Positions 37,577 to 46,377 of a stretch of 64,000 nt of DNA are shown one piece after another. The notes beneath the pieces are model-generated. The model was not told where the DNA came from. It saw only the letters and a program-made list of their open reading frames with translations, and ran no database searches. Within the stretch, counting starts at the first letter, position 1, and each line of letters opens with the position of its first letter. The translations under genes were made by a program, and so were the position numbers. Source of the DNA: Clostridium sp. CS001 (GTDB taxonomy: Bacteria > Bacillota > Clostridia > Clostridiales > Clostridiaceae); the NCBI RefSeq assembly GCF_020443565.1, contig NZ_JAIZZN010000003.1, forward strand, positions 62,001 to 126,000. Reading direction: 5' to 3'.

Positions 37577-37813
37577 GCGTTCAGATGTACAGAAATATCT
37601 GTATATACACTTGTATAAACTTACAATAATTAAATATTATAGCGTAATATTTATTATTGTGTATAAAGTTTAAATATTTTGAAAAGTTGTGGAAACTATG
37701 TTATAATAATAACAGGCAATAAATTCAGAAAAATCTATTTTTTATTAAGAAGGGATTAATTAGGAAATCTTCTTATATAAGTGGGTTTTAACAAGATGAG
37801 AGGAAGTGTACTG

Positions 37814-39157
37814 ATGGACTTTTTATCAATTATTAAAAGTATTAACGAAGTTTTATGGGGGTATGTATTAATATTCCTACTATGTGGTACTGGAATTTAC
37901 TTCACAGTAACTTTAAGATTTGTTCAAATTAGAAAATTTAAAGCTGCATTTAAGAAAACTTTTGGCGGAGTTAAATTTGGAAAGAAAGCAGGAAAGGATG
38001 GAATGTCATCATTTCAAGCTATGACAACTTCAATAGCTGCTCAAGTTGGAACTGGAAATTTAGCAGGAGCTGCAACTGCTATTGTAGCAGGTGGACCAGG
38101 GGCAATTTTCTGGATGTGGATAAGTGCTTTCTTTGGAATGGCAACCATTTTTGCAGAAGCAGTGCTTGGTCAAAAATTCAAACAAACTGTTGATGGTGAG
38201 ATTACGGGAGGACCTGCTTACTATATTAGTAAAGGTCTTGGAAGTAAAAAACTAGCAGCATTTTTTTCTGTAACTATAATAATTGCTCTAGGCTTTATAG
38301 GTAATATGGTACAAGCTAACTCTATAGGTGCAGCTATAAGTGGAAATACTAGCATTCGTATAGTAGTTGGTGTGATTGTTGCAGCATTAGCTGGAATGAT
38401 TTTTATTGGAGGAGTAGGCCGAATTGCTGCATTTACTGAAAAAGTAGTTCCAGTTATGGCAGTATTCTACATAGTGGGTAGTTTAGGAATTATATTAGTG
38501 AACTATGCTCATATAGGAGAAGCGTTTAGAATGATATTTGTAGGAGCTTTTAATCCTCAAGCTATCACTGGTGGTGTAATGGGAGTTGGAGTAAAAGAAG
38601 CTATGAGATATGGTATTGCAAGAGGATTATTCTCTAATGAAGCCGGAATGGGTTCAACTCCACATGCACATGCAGTTGCGAAAGTTAATCACCCAGCAGA
38701 ACAAGGACTTGTTTCAATAGTATGTGTATTTATTGATACATTTATAATTTTAACTTTAACTGCAATGGTTATATTAACTACAGGAGCATTAGATGGAAAA
38801 ACTACTGGTATAGCTTTAACACAAAAGGCATTTGGTAATGGAATGGGAAGTTTCGGGGGTACATTTATAGCTATTGCATTATTCTTCTTTGCTTTTTCTA
38901 CAATAATAGCTTGGTACTTCTTTGGAGAAGCTAATGTTAAGTACTTATTTGGTAAAAAAGCGTTAAATATATATAGAGGGTTAGTTCTTGTATTTATAGT
39001 ACTAGGTTCTGCTCTAAAGGTTGAATTAGTTTGGGAACTGGCAGATACATTTAATGCATTAATGGTTATGCCAAACTTATTGGCATTATTAGGACTTAGA
39101 GCTTTAGTTAAAAAGTCTTTAGATGATTATGAAGATGATTTTGAAAAGAGAAACTAA
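37814..39157 (+). CDS. Alanine:sodium symporter, AlsT/AgcS family
   Basis: An inner-membrane transporter that takes up alanine or glycine with sodium. Ten or more membrane helices are seen. Signatures include SFQAMTTSIAAQVGTGNLAGAATAIVAGGPGAIFWMWISAFFGMATIFAEAVLGQKF (about residues 65-120) and GIARGLFSNEAGMGSTPHAHA (about 275-295). Length 447 aa is standard. ATG 37814 (GAGGAAGTG 6-8 bases upstream) begins MDFLSIIKSINEVLWGYVL, the usual N-terminus; an in-frame start at 37781 has no ribosome site. Monocistronic with its own terminator. Alanine is also a spore germinant, but no link is shown here. Confidence 0.95.
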   Translation: MDFLSIIKSINEVLWGYVLIFLLCGTGIYFTVTLRFVQIRKFKAAFKKTFGGVKFGKKAGKDGMSSFQAMTTSIAAQVGTGNLAGAATAIVAGGPGAIFWMWISAFFGMATIFAEAVLGQKFKQTVDGEITGGPAYYISKGLGSKKLAAFFSVTIIIALGFIGNMVQANSIGAAISGNTSIRIVVGVIVAALAGMIFIGGVGRIAAFTEKVVPVMAVFYIVGSLGIILVNYAHIGEAFRMIFVGAFNPQAITGGVMGVGVKEAMRYGIARGLFSNEAGMGSTPHAHAVAKVNHPAEQGLVSIVCVFIDTFIILTLTAMVILTTGALDGKTTGIALTQKAFGNGMGSFGGTFIAIALFFFAFSTIIAWYFFGEANVKYLFGKKALNIYRGLVLVFIVLGSALKVELVWELADTFNALMVMPNLLALLGLRALVKKSLDDYEDDFEKRN

Positions 39158-39180
39158 ATTTATAACATTATCTTTTTCTA

Positions 39181-39216
39181 AAAACAGGATGACATTTTTA
39201 TGTCATCCTGTTTTTT
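39181..39216 (+). terminator. Rho-independent terminator of the alanine symporter gene
   Basis: AAAACAGGATGACAT (39181-39195), loop TTTT, ATGTCATCCTGTTTT (39200-39214), further T: a 15-bp perfect stem. Confidence 0.95.
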
Positions 39217-39263
39217 CGTTATATTTATTTAGAAATATGCTTTTATAATTGCTCAATATGTAT

Positions 39264-39314
39264 TATAATGATAACATAACGAATTATAGAGAATATTTAG
39301 TGCTTAATATTCGT
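39264..39314 (+). promoter_or_regulatory. purL control region: -10 box and PurBox-like inverted repeat
   Basis: TATAAT lies at 39264-39269 with a poor -35 (TTTTAT, 39241-39246). Immediately downstream, ACGAATTAT (39279-39287) and AATATTCGT (39306-39314) form an inverted repeat of an ACGAAT core; extended, each arm matches the Bacillus PurBox pattern AWWWCCGAACWWT at about 10-11 of 13 positions. Its position just after the start of transcription suits repression by a PurR-type protein. GAATATT/AATATTC (39291-39297, 39306-39312) can also form a small hairpin. Confidence 0.45.
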
Positions 39315-39342
39315 AAATTTTTTAATTTTGGAGGTATTAATC

Positions 39343-42300
39343 ATGAAGAATAGAATATATAGATTATATGTTGAGAAAAATACGAACTATAATGTCGAAG
39401 GGGAAAAATTGCTAAGGGATATTAAAGTTAATTTAGGGATAACTAACTTGGATGCACTTAGATTAGTTAATAGGTATGATATTGTGGGGATAACGGAAAT
39501 ACAATACTTTGAATCAAGAAATACAATTTTTTCAGAACCTACAGTAGATATAGTTTATGATGAAAGATTAGAAATTCAAAATGATGAAATACAATTTGCT
39601 ATGGAATATTTGCCTGGGCAATATGATCAAAGAGCAGATTCTGCTGCGCAATGTATACAAATTCTAACTGAGCAAGATAAACCTATGGTGAAAACTGCAA
39701 AAGTTATAATATTAAAGGGGAAAATAACTGAAAATCAATTAGAGACAATTAAAAATTACTGTATAAATTCTGTGGATTCTAGGGAAGCTGAAATTGATAA
39801 ACCTGCTAGCTTGGAGCAAGAGTTTGAAGAAGCGAAACAAGTTAGTATAATAGAGGGCTTCATTAGTATGAATGATGAAAGTTTACAAGAATTTTTAAAA
39901 ATTAATGGTCTTGCCATGAGTTTACTTGATTTGAAATTTTGTAGAGATTACTTTAGGGAAACTGAAAAGAGAAATCCGTCTATAACTGAGATAAAAGTTA
40001 TAGATACATATTGGTCAGATCATTGCAGACATACAACATTTAATACTGTAATTGAAGATGTTTATATAGAAGAAGGAAAATACTCGCAGCCTATCAAATT
40101 AGCTTATAAAGAATATTTAGATACAAGAAATTTTGTTTATGGAGATAAGAGCAGAGATGTAACACTTATGGATATGGCTGTTATTGCCATGAAGGAGTTA
40201 AGAAAAAAAGGTAAATTAGAGGATCTTGATGTTTCAGAAGAAATTAACGCTTGTAGCATAGTTGTAGATGCAAGCATTGATGGACAAAAAGAAAAATGGT
40301 TAGTAATGTTTAAAAACGAAACCCATAATCATCCTACTGAAATAGAGCCATTTGGCGGTGCTGCTACTTGTCTTGGTGGTGCAATAAGAGATCCTTTATC
40401 TGGAAGAAGTTATGTTTATCAAGCTATGAGAGTTACAGGGTCTGGTGACCCTAGAGGGAAAATTTCTGATACAATAAAAGGTAAATTGCCTCAAAGAAAA
40501 ATAACACTAGAAGCAGCTCAGGGGTACAGTTCTTATGGAAATCAAATAGGAATAGCTACAGGACTTGTTTCTGAGGTTTATCATGAGGGTTTTGTAGCAA
40601 AGAGAATGGAAGTAGGAGCAGTTATTGGTGCGGCGCCATATAAGAATGTAGTTAGAGAAAGGCCAATGGCAACAGATGTAGTTATACTGGTGGGTGGAAA
40701 AACAGGAAGAGACGGATGTGGTGGAGCGACAGGGTCTTCTAAAGAGCATAGTGAAAGTTCGATACTAACTTCAGGAGCAGAAGTGCAAAAGGGAAATGCA
40801 CCTACTGAAAGAAAAATTCAAAGACTATTTAGAAATCCTAAGGTTACTACTTTAATTAAAAGGTGTAATGATTTTGGAGCAGGTGGAGTTTCTGTTGCAA
40901 TAGGAGAACTAGCAGATGCACTTGTAATAAATTTAGATGCTGTTCCTAAGAAGTATGAAGGGCTGGACGGAACAGAACTTGCCATTTCGGAATCACAAGA
41001 GCGTATGGCTGTTGTTGTTCGCAAAGAAGATGTGGATTTATTCATAAAACTTTCTGAAGATGAAAACTTAGAAGCAGTTGTAGTTGCACAGATAACAGAT
41101 GATAACAGACTTAAAATGATATGGAAAGGAACAACTATTGTTGATATTAGTAGAAGTTTCCTTGATACTAATGGAGTTAAGCAGTACGAGAATGTAAAAG
41201 TAGCAGCGCCAAAAGACAGTGAATATTATTTTTCAAAAGAATCAGAGAAACAATTAAAAACAGACAAATCAATTAAGGATTTGTGGAATGATACATTAAA
41301 GGGCTTAAATGTTTGTAGCCAAAGAGGCTTATCTGGTAGATTTGATAGCACCATTGGAGCAGGAACTGTACTTATGCCTTTTGGTGGAAAGTTTCAGAAA
41401 ACACCAATTCAGTCTATGGTAGCAAAACTACCTGTGCTTGAAGGTAATACAAATACAGGAACAATAATGTCTTATGGATATAACCCTAGATTGTCATCAT
41501 GGAGCCCTTTCCATGGAGCAGCGTATGCGGTAATTGATTCTGTAACAAAGGTAGTAGCTAGTGGCGGAAGTTATTCAAATACTAAGCTAACTTTCCAAGA
41601 GTACTTTGAGAAATTATCAAAAGATCCTTACAAGTGGGGAAAACCCTTTTCAGCATTACTTGGAGCATTGCACGTGCAAAAAGAATTTAGTATAGCTGCA
41701 ATAGGTGGAAAAGATAGCATGTCAGGAACTTTTAACGAAATGAATGTACCGCCAACATTAGTTTCTTTCGCTGTAGATGTTGTGAATACAGAAAAAGTCG
41801 TATCACCAGAGTTTAAGACTAGTGATAGCAAAGTAGTATTAGTTTATGCAAATAGAAATGAAGATGGACTACCAAACTTTGAAGAACTTAGAGAAAACTA
41901 CGAATTAGTAACTAAGTTAATAGATAGTGGTAAGGTTTTATCTACCTATGCAGTTGGAACAGGCGGACTAGCAGAGGTTATATCAAAAATGTGTTTCGGT
42001 AACAATATTGGTTTTAAATTTAATGATGACATTACTGTAGAAGCAATATTCAAAGAGGATTATGGCAGCATAGTTATGGAAATAGGGAATTCTGTACTAC
42101 AAGAACTAAGTAAGAAAAACATAAACATTAAAGTGCTTGGATCTACGCAGACTGAACCATCTATTGTGGTTTTAGGAGAAACTATTAGTTTAAAAGAAGC
42201 CTTGAATAATTGGGAGATGCCTCTGGAAGAAATATTTAGTGCCACCCACATGGCAAGTGGCAAGTTTGAAAGTACAAAAGTGGGTGGCAAAAACAATGAG

Positions 42301-43155
42301 GACATAAAGAATATAGGAAATTTAAAATCTAAATTAACTTCCGTGATTAAAATTCCAAAGCCTAGAGTCCTAATTCCAGTTTTTCCTGGTACTAATTGTG
42401 AATATGATTCTATGAGGGCCTTCCAGGCGGCTGGTGCTGAAGTAGAAATTATGGTGTTAAAAAATTTATCATCAAGTCACATTGAACAATCTATAAAGGC
42501 TATGGCAGCAAAGATAAAAAATTCTCAAATTGTTATGCTACCAGGTGGATTTAGCGCTGGAGATGAACCTGATGGTTCAGGTAAATTTATTGCTACATTT
42601 TTTAGAAATCCCCTACTGCGAGAGTGTATTAGTGACTTATTGGAAAACAGGGATGGACTTATGTTAGGTATATGCAATGGATTTCAAGCATTGATAAAGC
42701 TAGGATTGCTTCCAGTAGGGAAGGTAGCAGATATAACTGAAAATAGTCCAACATTAACAAATAATGAAATAGGGCGACATGTCTCTTGTATGGTTCAAAC
42801 TAAAGTAGTGTCAACCATGTCTCCTTGGATGAGCAGTTTAAAAGTGGGGGATATACATACTATCCCAGTATCTCATGGTGAAGGTAGATTTGTAGCAAGT
42901 GATGAAGTTATAAAAAAACTATTTGAAAATGGTCAAGTAGCAACGCAATATGTAGATTTTAGCGGAGAGCCAAGTTATGATATAAACTTTAATCCAAATG
43001 GTTCTTTTCATGCCATCGAAGGGATAACTAGTATGAATGGAAGAGTGTTTGGTAAAATGGGTCACTCTGAAAGAATTGGCGCAAACACATTAAAGAACAT
43101 TTCAGGTGAAAAAGATCAAAGATTATTTGAATCAGGAGTTAAATACTATAAGTAA
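39343..43155 (+). CDS. purL: Phosphoribosylformylglycinamidine synthase, single-chain form
   Basis: The fourth step of purine synthesis: FGAR + glutamine + ATP to FGAM. At 1270 aa this is the large fused enzyme, in contrast to the three-part PurS-PurQ-PurL of Bacillus. An N-terminal PurS-like region is followed by the two-fold AIRS-like catalytic halves, including HNHPTEIEPFGGAATCLGGAIRDPLSG (about 325-350). The C-terminal glutaminase domain begins RVLIPVFPGTNCEYDSMRAF, has the catalytic Cys in GICNGFQAL (about residue 1111) and ends HSERIG. GGAGG lies 8 bases before ATG 39343. A GC-richer patch at 42238-42288 in the linker before the glutaminase has an inverted copy downstream. Confidence 0.97.
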   Translation: MKNRIYRLYVEKNTNYNVEGEKLLRDIKVNLGITNLDALRLVNRYDIVGITEIQYFESRNTIFSEPTVDIVYDERLEIQNDEIQFAMEYLPGQYDQRADSAAQCIQILTEQDKPMVKTAKVIILKGKITENQLETIKNYCINSVDSREAEIDKPASLEQEFEEAKQVSIIEGFISMNDESLQEFLKINGLAMSLLDLKFCRDYFRETEKRNPSITEIKVIDTYWSDHCRHTTFNTVIEDVYIEEGKYSQPIKLAYKEYLDTRNFVYGDKSRDVTLMDMAVIAMKELRKKGKLEDLDVSEEINACSIVVDASIDGQKEKWLVMFKNETHNHPTEIEPFGGAATCLGGAIRDPLSGRSYVYQAMRVTGSGDPRGKISDTIKGKLPQRKITLEAAQGYSSYGNQIGIATGLVSEVYHEGFVAKRMEVGAVIGAAPYKNVVRERPMATDVVILVGGKTGRDGCGGATGSSKEHSESSILTSGAEVQKGNAPTERKIQRLFRNPKVTTLIKRCNDFGAGGVSVAIGELADALVINLDAVPKKYEGLDGTELAISESQERMAVVVRKEDVDLFIKLSEDENLEAVVVAQITDDNRLKMIWKGTTIVDISRSFLDTNGVKQYENVKVAAPKDSEYYFSKESEKQLKTDKSIKDLWNDTLKGLNVCSQRGLSGRFDSTIGAGTVLMPFGGKFQKTPIQSMVAKLPVLEGNTNTGTIMSYGYNPRLSSWSPFHGAAYAVIDSVTKVVASGGSYSNTKLTFQEYFEKLSKDPYKWGKPFSALLGALHVQKEFSIAAIGGKDSMSGTFNEMNVPPTLVSFAVDVVNTEKVVSPEFKTSDSKVVLVYANRNEDGLPNFEELRENYELVTKLIDSGKVLSTYAVGTGGLAEVISKMCFGNNIGFKFNDDITVEAIFKEDYGSIVMEIGNSVLQELSKKNINIKVLGSTQTEPSIVVLGETISLKEALNNWEMPLEEIFSATHMASGKFESTKVGGKNNEDIKNIGNLKSKLTSVIKIPKPRVLIPVFPGTNCEYDSMRAFQAAGAEVEIMVLKNLSSSHIEQSIKAMAAKIKNSQIVMLPGGFSAGDEPDGSGKFIATFFRNPLLRECISDLLENRDGLMLGICNGFQALIKLGLLPVGKVADITENSPTLTNNEIGRHVSCMVQTKVVSTMSPWMSSLKVGDIHTIPVSHGEGRFVASDEVIKKLFENGQVATQYVDFSGEPSYDINFNPNGSFHAIEGITSMNGRVFGKMGHSERIGANTLKNISGEKDQRLFESGVKYYK
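42238..42288 (+). repeat. Inverted-repeat patch inside purL with a copy in the downstream spacer
   Basis: Bases 42238-42263 equal the reverse complement of 43296-43321 at 25 of 26 positions. Within purL, GCCACCCAC (42241-42249) is also inverted as GTGGGTGGC (42280-42288). The patch encodes ATHMASGKFESTKVGGKN, in the linker just before the glutaminase domain, where an insertion could be tolerated. Confidence 0.7.
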
Positions 43156-43161
43156 ATAATT

Positions 43162-43200
43162 AAAAACAGTAAGTACATTAGTTATGTGCTTACTGTTTTT
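43162..43200 (+). terminator. Rho-independent terminator of purL
   Basis: AAAAACAGTAAGTACAT (43162-43178) pairs with ATGTGCTTACTGTTTTT (43184-43200), 17 bp with one G-U, loop TAGTT. Confidence 0.95.
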
Positions 43201-43295
43201 GGGTTTTTAGAATACATGCATGCTTTTCTTGTTATATATGAATCAACTTATACAAGTTACTGTGGATAAGATCTATACGCTATAGGTTGTCACTT

Positions 43296-43321
43296 TTGCC
43301 ACTTGCCACGTGGGTGGCACT
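43296..43321 (-). repeat. Inverted copy of the purL 42238-42263 sequence
   Basis: These 26 bases (plus strand begins TTGCCACTTGCCACGTGGGT) are the reverse complement of the purL patch with one difference. They are much richer in G+C than the surrounding spacer. They include TGCCAC...GTGGCA as a further small palindrome. Confidence 0.7.
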
Positions 43322-43326
43322 ATACA

Positions 43327-43391
43327 AAATACGAACTATAATTTTAACAATAGCAAATTAAATATTAAATAGTCATGTAAATACGAACGAT
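43327..43391 (+). promoter_or_regulatory. Two PurBox-like sites upstream of the purE promoter
   Basis: AAATACGAACTAT (43327-43339) and AAATACGAACGAT (43379-43391) are direct repeats 52 bases apart, about five helical turns, ending 24 bases before the -35 box. They match AWWWCCGAACWWT at 12 and 11 of 13 positions. Pairing with the similar sites at purL suggests a shared PurR-type repressor. Confidence 0.5.
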
Positions 43392-43415
43392 GCAAGCAAA
43401 ATTATTTATAATGTA

Positions 43416-43444
43416 TTGACTATGTTTTAAATAGGTGTTAAGAT
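43416..43444 (+). promoter_or_regulatory. Sigma-A-type promoter of the purE operon
   Basis: TTGACT (43416-43421), 17 bases, TAAGAT (43439-43444). Transcription would begin near 43451, just before the riboswitch aptamer. Confidence 0.7.
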
Positions 43445-43466
43445 TAAATTATAAAAGAATAACTAG

Positions 43467-43632
43467 TTCATTGATATATTTCTTAGGATATGGCTAAGAT
43501 GTTTCTACGAGGGGCCGTTAACTTCTCACTATTGATGAATCTTGAATTGATTATACAATAGGGGATTATGAAATATGCCCTTAATTCAGGATTACATCAT
43601 TAAAGCAACTTTTTTATGGTGTAATCCTTTTA
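43467..43632 (+). promoter_or_regulatory. Purine (guanine-type) riboswitch with terminator
   Basis: P1 TTCATTGA (43467-43474) pairs with TTGATGAA (43532-43539). P2 is CTTAG/CTAAG around the conserved loop GATATGG (43482-43498). J2/3 holds TTTCTAC (43502-43508). P3 is GAGGG/TTCTC around GCCGTTAAC (43509-43527), and J3/1 is ACTAT with a C at the ligand-discriminating position, as in guanine aptamers (adenine aptamers have U). The terminator stem is 43588-43600 with 43616-43628, then T. The P1 3' strand and following bases (43538-43550) can instead pair with 43581-43593, which is an antiterminator. Ligand binding should therefore stop transcription of purECFMNHD. Confidence 0.92.
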
Positions 43633-43681
43633 TATTATTATTATAAAAGTTAAAGATTAATTTCACTTAGGAGGTAAGAAA

Positions 43682-44161
43682 ATGAAGGTTGGAATCATTT
43701 TTGGAAGTAAATCAGATAAGGACATAATGAAAAATGCAGCGGTGGCACTTAAAGAATTTGATGTAGATTATGAAGTACATATTCTTTCTGCACACAGAGT
43801 ACCAGAAAGATTAGCAGAAGTATTAAAAGAAATGGAAAATGGTGGCGTAGAATGTATTATAGCAGGAGCAGGTCTTGCAGCACATCTTCCGGGAGTAATT
43901 GCATCACAAACAGTAATGCCGGTAATTGGAGTTCCGATAAATGGCGGTATGGAAGGTTTAGACTCACTATTTTCAATTGTTCAAATGCCAAAGTCCATTC
44001 CAGTTGCTACTGTAGGAATTAACAACAGTTATAATGCAGGGATGTTAGCAGTCCAAATGCTATCCATTAAAGACAGTGGCCTAAAAGAGAAATTAATTAA
44101 ATATAGAAAAGATATGAAAGAAAAATTTATAGCAAATAATGAGCAGTTCAACGAATTCTAA
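43682..44161 (+). CDS. purE: 5-(carboxyamino)imidazole ribonucleotide mutase, class I PurE
   Basis: PurE moves the carboxyl group in N5-CAIR to give CAIR. The N-terminal GSKSDKDIMKNAAVAL binds phosphate, SAHRVPERL follows, and IIAGAGLAAHLPGVIASQT plus DSLFSIVQMP place it in class I. Length 159 aa is normal. AGGAGG precedes the ATG. Class I PurE normally works with PurK, which is not in this operon or elsewhere in the window. First gene of the riboswitch-controlled operon; 24 bases before purC. Confidence 0.97.
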   Translation: MKVGIIFGSKSDKDIMKNAAVALKEFDVDYEVHILSAHRVPERLAEVLKEMENGGVECIIAGAGLAAHLPGVIASQTVMPVIGVPINGGMEGLDSLFSIVQMPKSIPVATVGINNSYNAGMLAVQMLSIKDSGLKEKLIKYRKDMKEKFIANNEQFNEF

Positions 44162-44185
44162 AAAAATATTAAGGAGTGATTATTG

Positions 44186-44893
44186 ATGGAAAATTCAGTA
44201 TTGTTATATGAGGGAAAAGCTAAAAAAATATTTGCTGCAGATAAAACAGATGAGGTTATAGTATATTACAAAGATGACGCAACAGCTTTTAATGGTATTA
44301 AAAAAGCTCAAATTGAGAATAAAGGAATTTTAAATAATAGTATAACTACAATGTTATTTGAGTTATTAGAAAAAAGAGGTATTAAAACTCACTTTATAAA
44401 GAAAATAGATGAGAGACAACAACTTTGTAAGAAAGTAGAGATAATACCACTTGAAGTAATTGTAAGAAACGTGGCAGCTGGTAGTATGGCAAAAAGATAT
44501 GGCATAGCTGAAGGAACAGAACTAAAAACAACAGTATTTGAATTAAGTTATAAAAATGATGAACTAGGTGACCCACTTATAAATGATTATCATGCAGTAG
44601 CTATGGGACTTGCAACTTTTGAAGAATTATTAGAAATATATCATTTAGCTTCAGAAATAAATGATATATTAAAAGAAGTTTTCTTAAAAAGCGGTATTAA
44701 TTTAATAGATTTTAAACTTGAGTTTGGTAGATTAAATGGAGAAATACTTTTAGCGGATGAAATATCACCAGATACTTGTAGATTTTGGGATGTTAAAACT
44801 GGAGAAAAGCTTGATAAAGATAGGTTTAGAAGAGATTTAGGTAATGTAACTGAGGCTTACGAGGAAATATTAAGTAGAATAAACACTAAATAA
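44186..44893 (+). CDS. purC: SAICAR synthase
   Basis: PurC joins CAIR and aspartate with ATP to form SAICAR. The sequence begins [32 protein letters not shown], the family opening with the ATP-binding glycine/lysine segment, and contains [20 protein letters not shown] and [30 protein letters not shown], both PurC signatures. Length 235 aa is standard. ATG 44186 lies 9 bases after AAGGAG; a TTG directly before it is not needed. Second gene of the pur operon. Confidence 0.98.
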   Translation: MENSVLLYEGKAKKIFAADKTDEVIVYYKDDATAFNGIKKAQIENKGILNNSITTMLFELLEKRGIKTHFIKKIDERQQLCKKVEIIPLEVIVRNVAAGSMAKRYGIAEGTELKTTVFELSYKNDELGDPLINDYHAVAMGLATFEELLEIYHLASEINDILKEVFLKSGINLIDFKLEFGRLNGEILLADEISPDTCRFWDVKTGEKLDKDRFRRDLGNVTEAYEEILSRINTK

Positions 44894-44934
44894 GATATAA
44901 ATGAAAATCGAGAAAACAACAAGGAGGGATTTCT

Positions 44935-46368
44935 TTGAAAGAAATTCTAAGTTTAAATGAAATATCTATTAATGATGAAGATAAATTTAAAGAAGAGTGT
45001 GGCGTGTTTGGTATTTTTTCGCCAGACAAGAATTTAGATGTTGCTTCATTAACTTACTACGGACTTTATGCATTGCAGCATAGAGGAGAAGAAAGTGCTG
45101 GAATTGTATATTCTGATGGAGATACCCTTATTTGTGAAAAGGCAATGGGACTTGTATGCGATGTATTTAATGAAAAGCAACTTAGTGCAATGAAAGGTCA
45201 TTCTGCTATTGGGCATGTTAGATATTCAACAACAGGAGGCAGTGAACTTAAAAATGCACAGCCACTTTTAAGTAAGTTTAAGCTGGGGGATATAGCTATA
45301 GCCCATAATGGTAACTTAGTAAATGCAGATGTTATAAGAGAGTTACTAGAGGATTGTGGCCATATTTTTCAAACTTCCATAGATTCGGAAGTTATTTTAA
45401 ACTTAATTGCTAGGGGGGCAAAAAAAGGCGTGGAAAGAGCAGTAGTTGACGCAATACAGGCAATTAAGGGCTCATACGCCATTGTCATGCTTACAAAGGA
45501 AAAGTTAATCGGTGTTAGAGATCAAAATGGTATAAGGCCACTTTGTATAGGAACAATAGATAACAGCTATGTTCTTGCATCAGAAAGTTGTGCCCTAGAT
45601 GCAGTAGGTGCAGACTTTTTAAGAGATGTAAAGCCTGGTGAGATAGTTATAATAGATGAAACAGGGCTTACATCCATTAATTTTGCAGAAAAAACTAAAA
45701 ATGCAATTTGCTCATTTGAATATATATACTTTGCAAGACCAGATAGCACCATCGATGGAATTAATGTTTATGCTTCAAGAGTGCTTGCAGGAGAGCAGCT
45801 GTCTAGAGAAGCACCAGTGGATGCCGACATGGTAATAGGGGTTCCAGATTCAGGTATGGCTGCAGCTATAGGATATTCAAAGGTGTCAGGAATACCTTTT
45901 GGAATGGGTCTTATAAAAAACAGATACGTAGGGAGAACCTTTATAAGTCCTACTCAAGAGCTTCGTGAAAGAGCAGTATCAGTAAAACTAAATGCATTGA
46001 AAATTAATGTAGAAGGTAAAAGAGTTATTCTTATAGATGATTCTATAGTAAGGGGAACAACAAGTAAAAAATTAGTTGAAATATTAAAAAAGGCTGGGGC
46101 AAAAGAAGTTCATTTTAGAGTTTGCTCACCGATAGTACAATATCCCTGCTATTTTGGAATAGATACGCCATATAGAGATGGGTTGATTGGTGCAGATGGA
46201 GATGTAGAGAAAATTAGAGAAGATATTGGTGCAGATAGTTTAGCATATCTAAGTATGGAGGGATTAATAAAATCCTTGGGTCATTCTGAGTTTTGCTTTG
46301 GATGTTTTAAGGGCACATACCCAGTATCGGCTCCTTTTGAAAGTGATAAGGATAGATTAGAAAGGTAG
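44935..46368 (+). CDS. purF: Amidophosphoribosyltransferase (glutamine PRPP amidotransferase)
   Basis: PurF catalyses the first committed step, PRPP + glutamine to phosphoribosylamine. A 21-residue pro-segment precedes the catalytic N-terminal Cys22 (EECGVFGIF), which must be freed by cleavage. The Ntn glutaminase domain has ALQHRGEESAGI and GHVRYSTTGG. The phosphoribosyltransferase domain has VILIDDSIVRGTTSKKL. Cysteines in CSFEYIYF, YPCYFGID and EFCFGCFKG indicate the Bacillus-type oxygen-sensitive 4Fe-4S cluster. Start is TTG with AAGGAGG 7 bases upstream. Length 477 aa. purM begins 10 bases later. Confidence 0.97.
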   Translation: MKEILSLNEISINDEDKFKEECGVFGIFSPDKNLDVASLTYYGLYALQHRGEESAGIVYSDGDTLICEKAMGLVCDVFNEKQLSAMKGHSAIGHVRYSTTGGSELKNAQPLLSKFKLGDIAIAHNGNLVNADVIRELLEDCGHIFQTSIDSEVILNLIARGAKKGVERAVVDAIQAIKGSYAIVMLTKEKLIGVRDQNGIRPLCIGTIDNSYVLASESCALDAVGADFLRDVKPGEIVIIDETGLTSINFAEKTKNAICSFEYIYFARPDSTIDGINVYASRVLAGEQLSREAPVDADMVIGVPDSGMAAAIGYSKVSGIPFGMGLIKNRYVGRTFISPTQELRERAVSVKLNALKINVEGKRVILIDDSIVRGTTSKKLVEILKKAGAKEVHFRVCSPIVQYPCYFGIDTPYRDGLIGADGDVEKIREDIGADSLAYLSMEGLIKSLGHSEFCFGCFKGTYPVSAPFESDKDRLER

Positions 46369-46377
46369 GGGATATTC

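Noticed and set aside
37577-37813. Possible riboswitch upstream of the alanine symporter
   Set aside because: No conserved glycine, lysine or other aptamer block and no terminator hairpin was found between rnpB and the gene.
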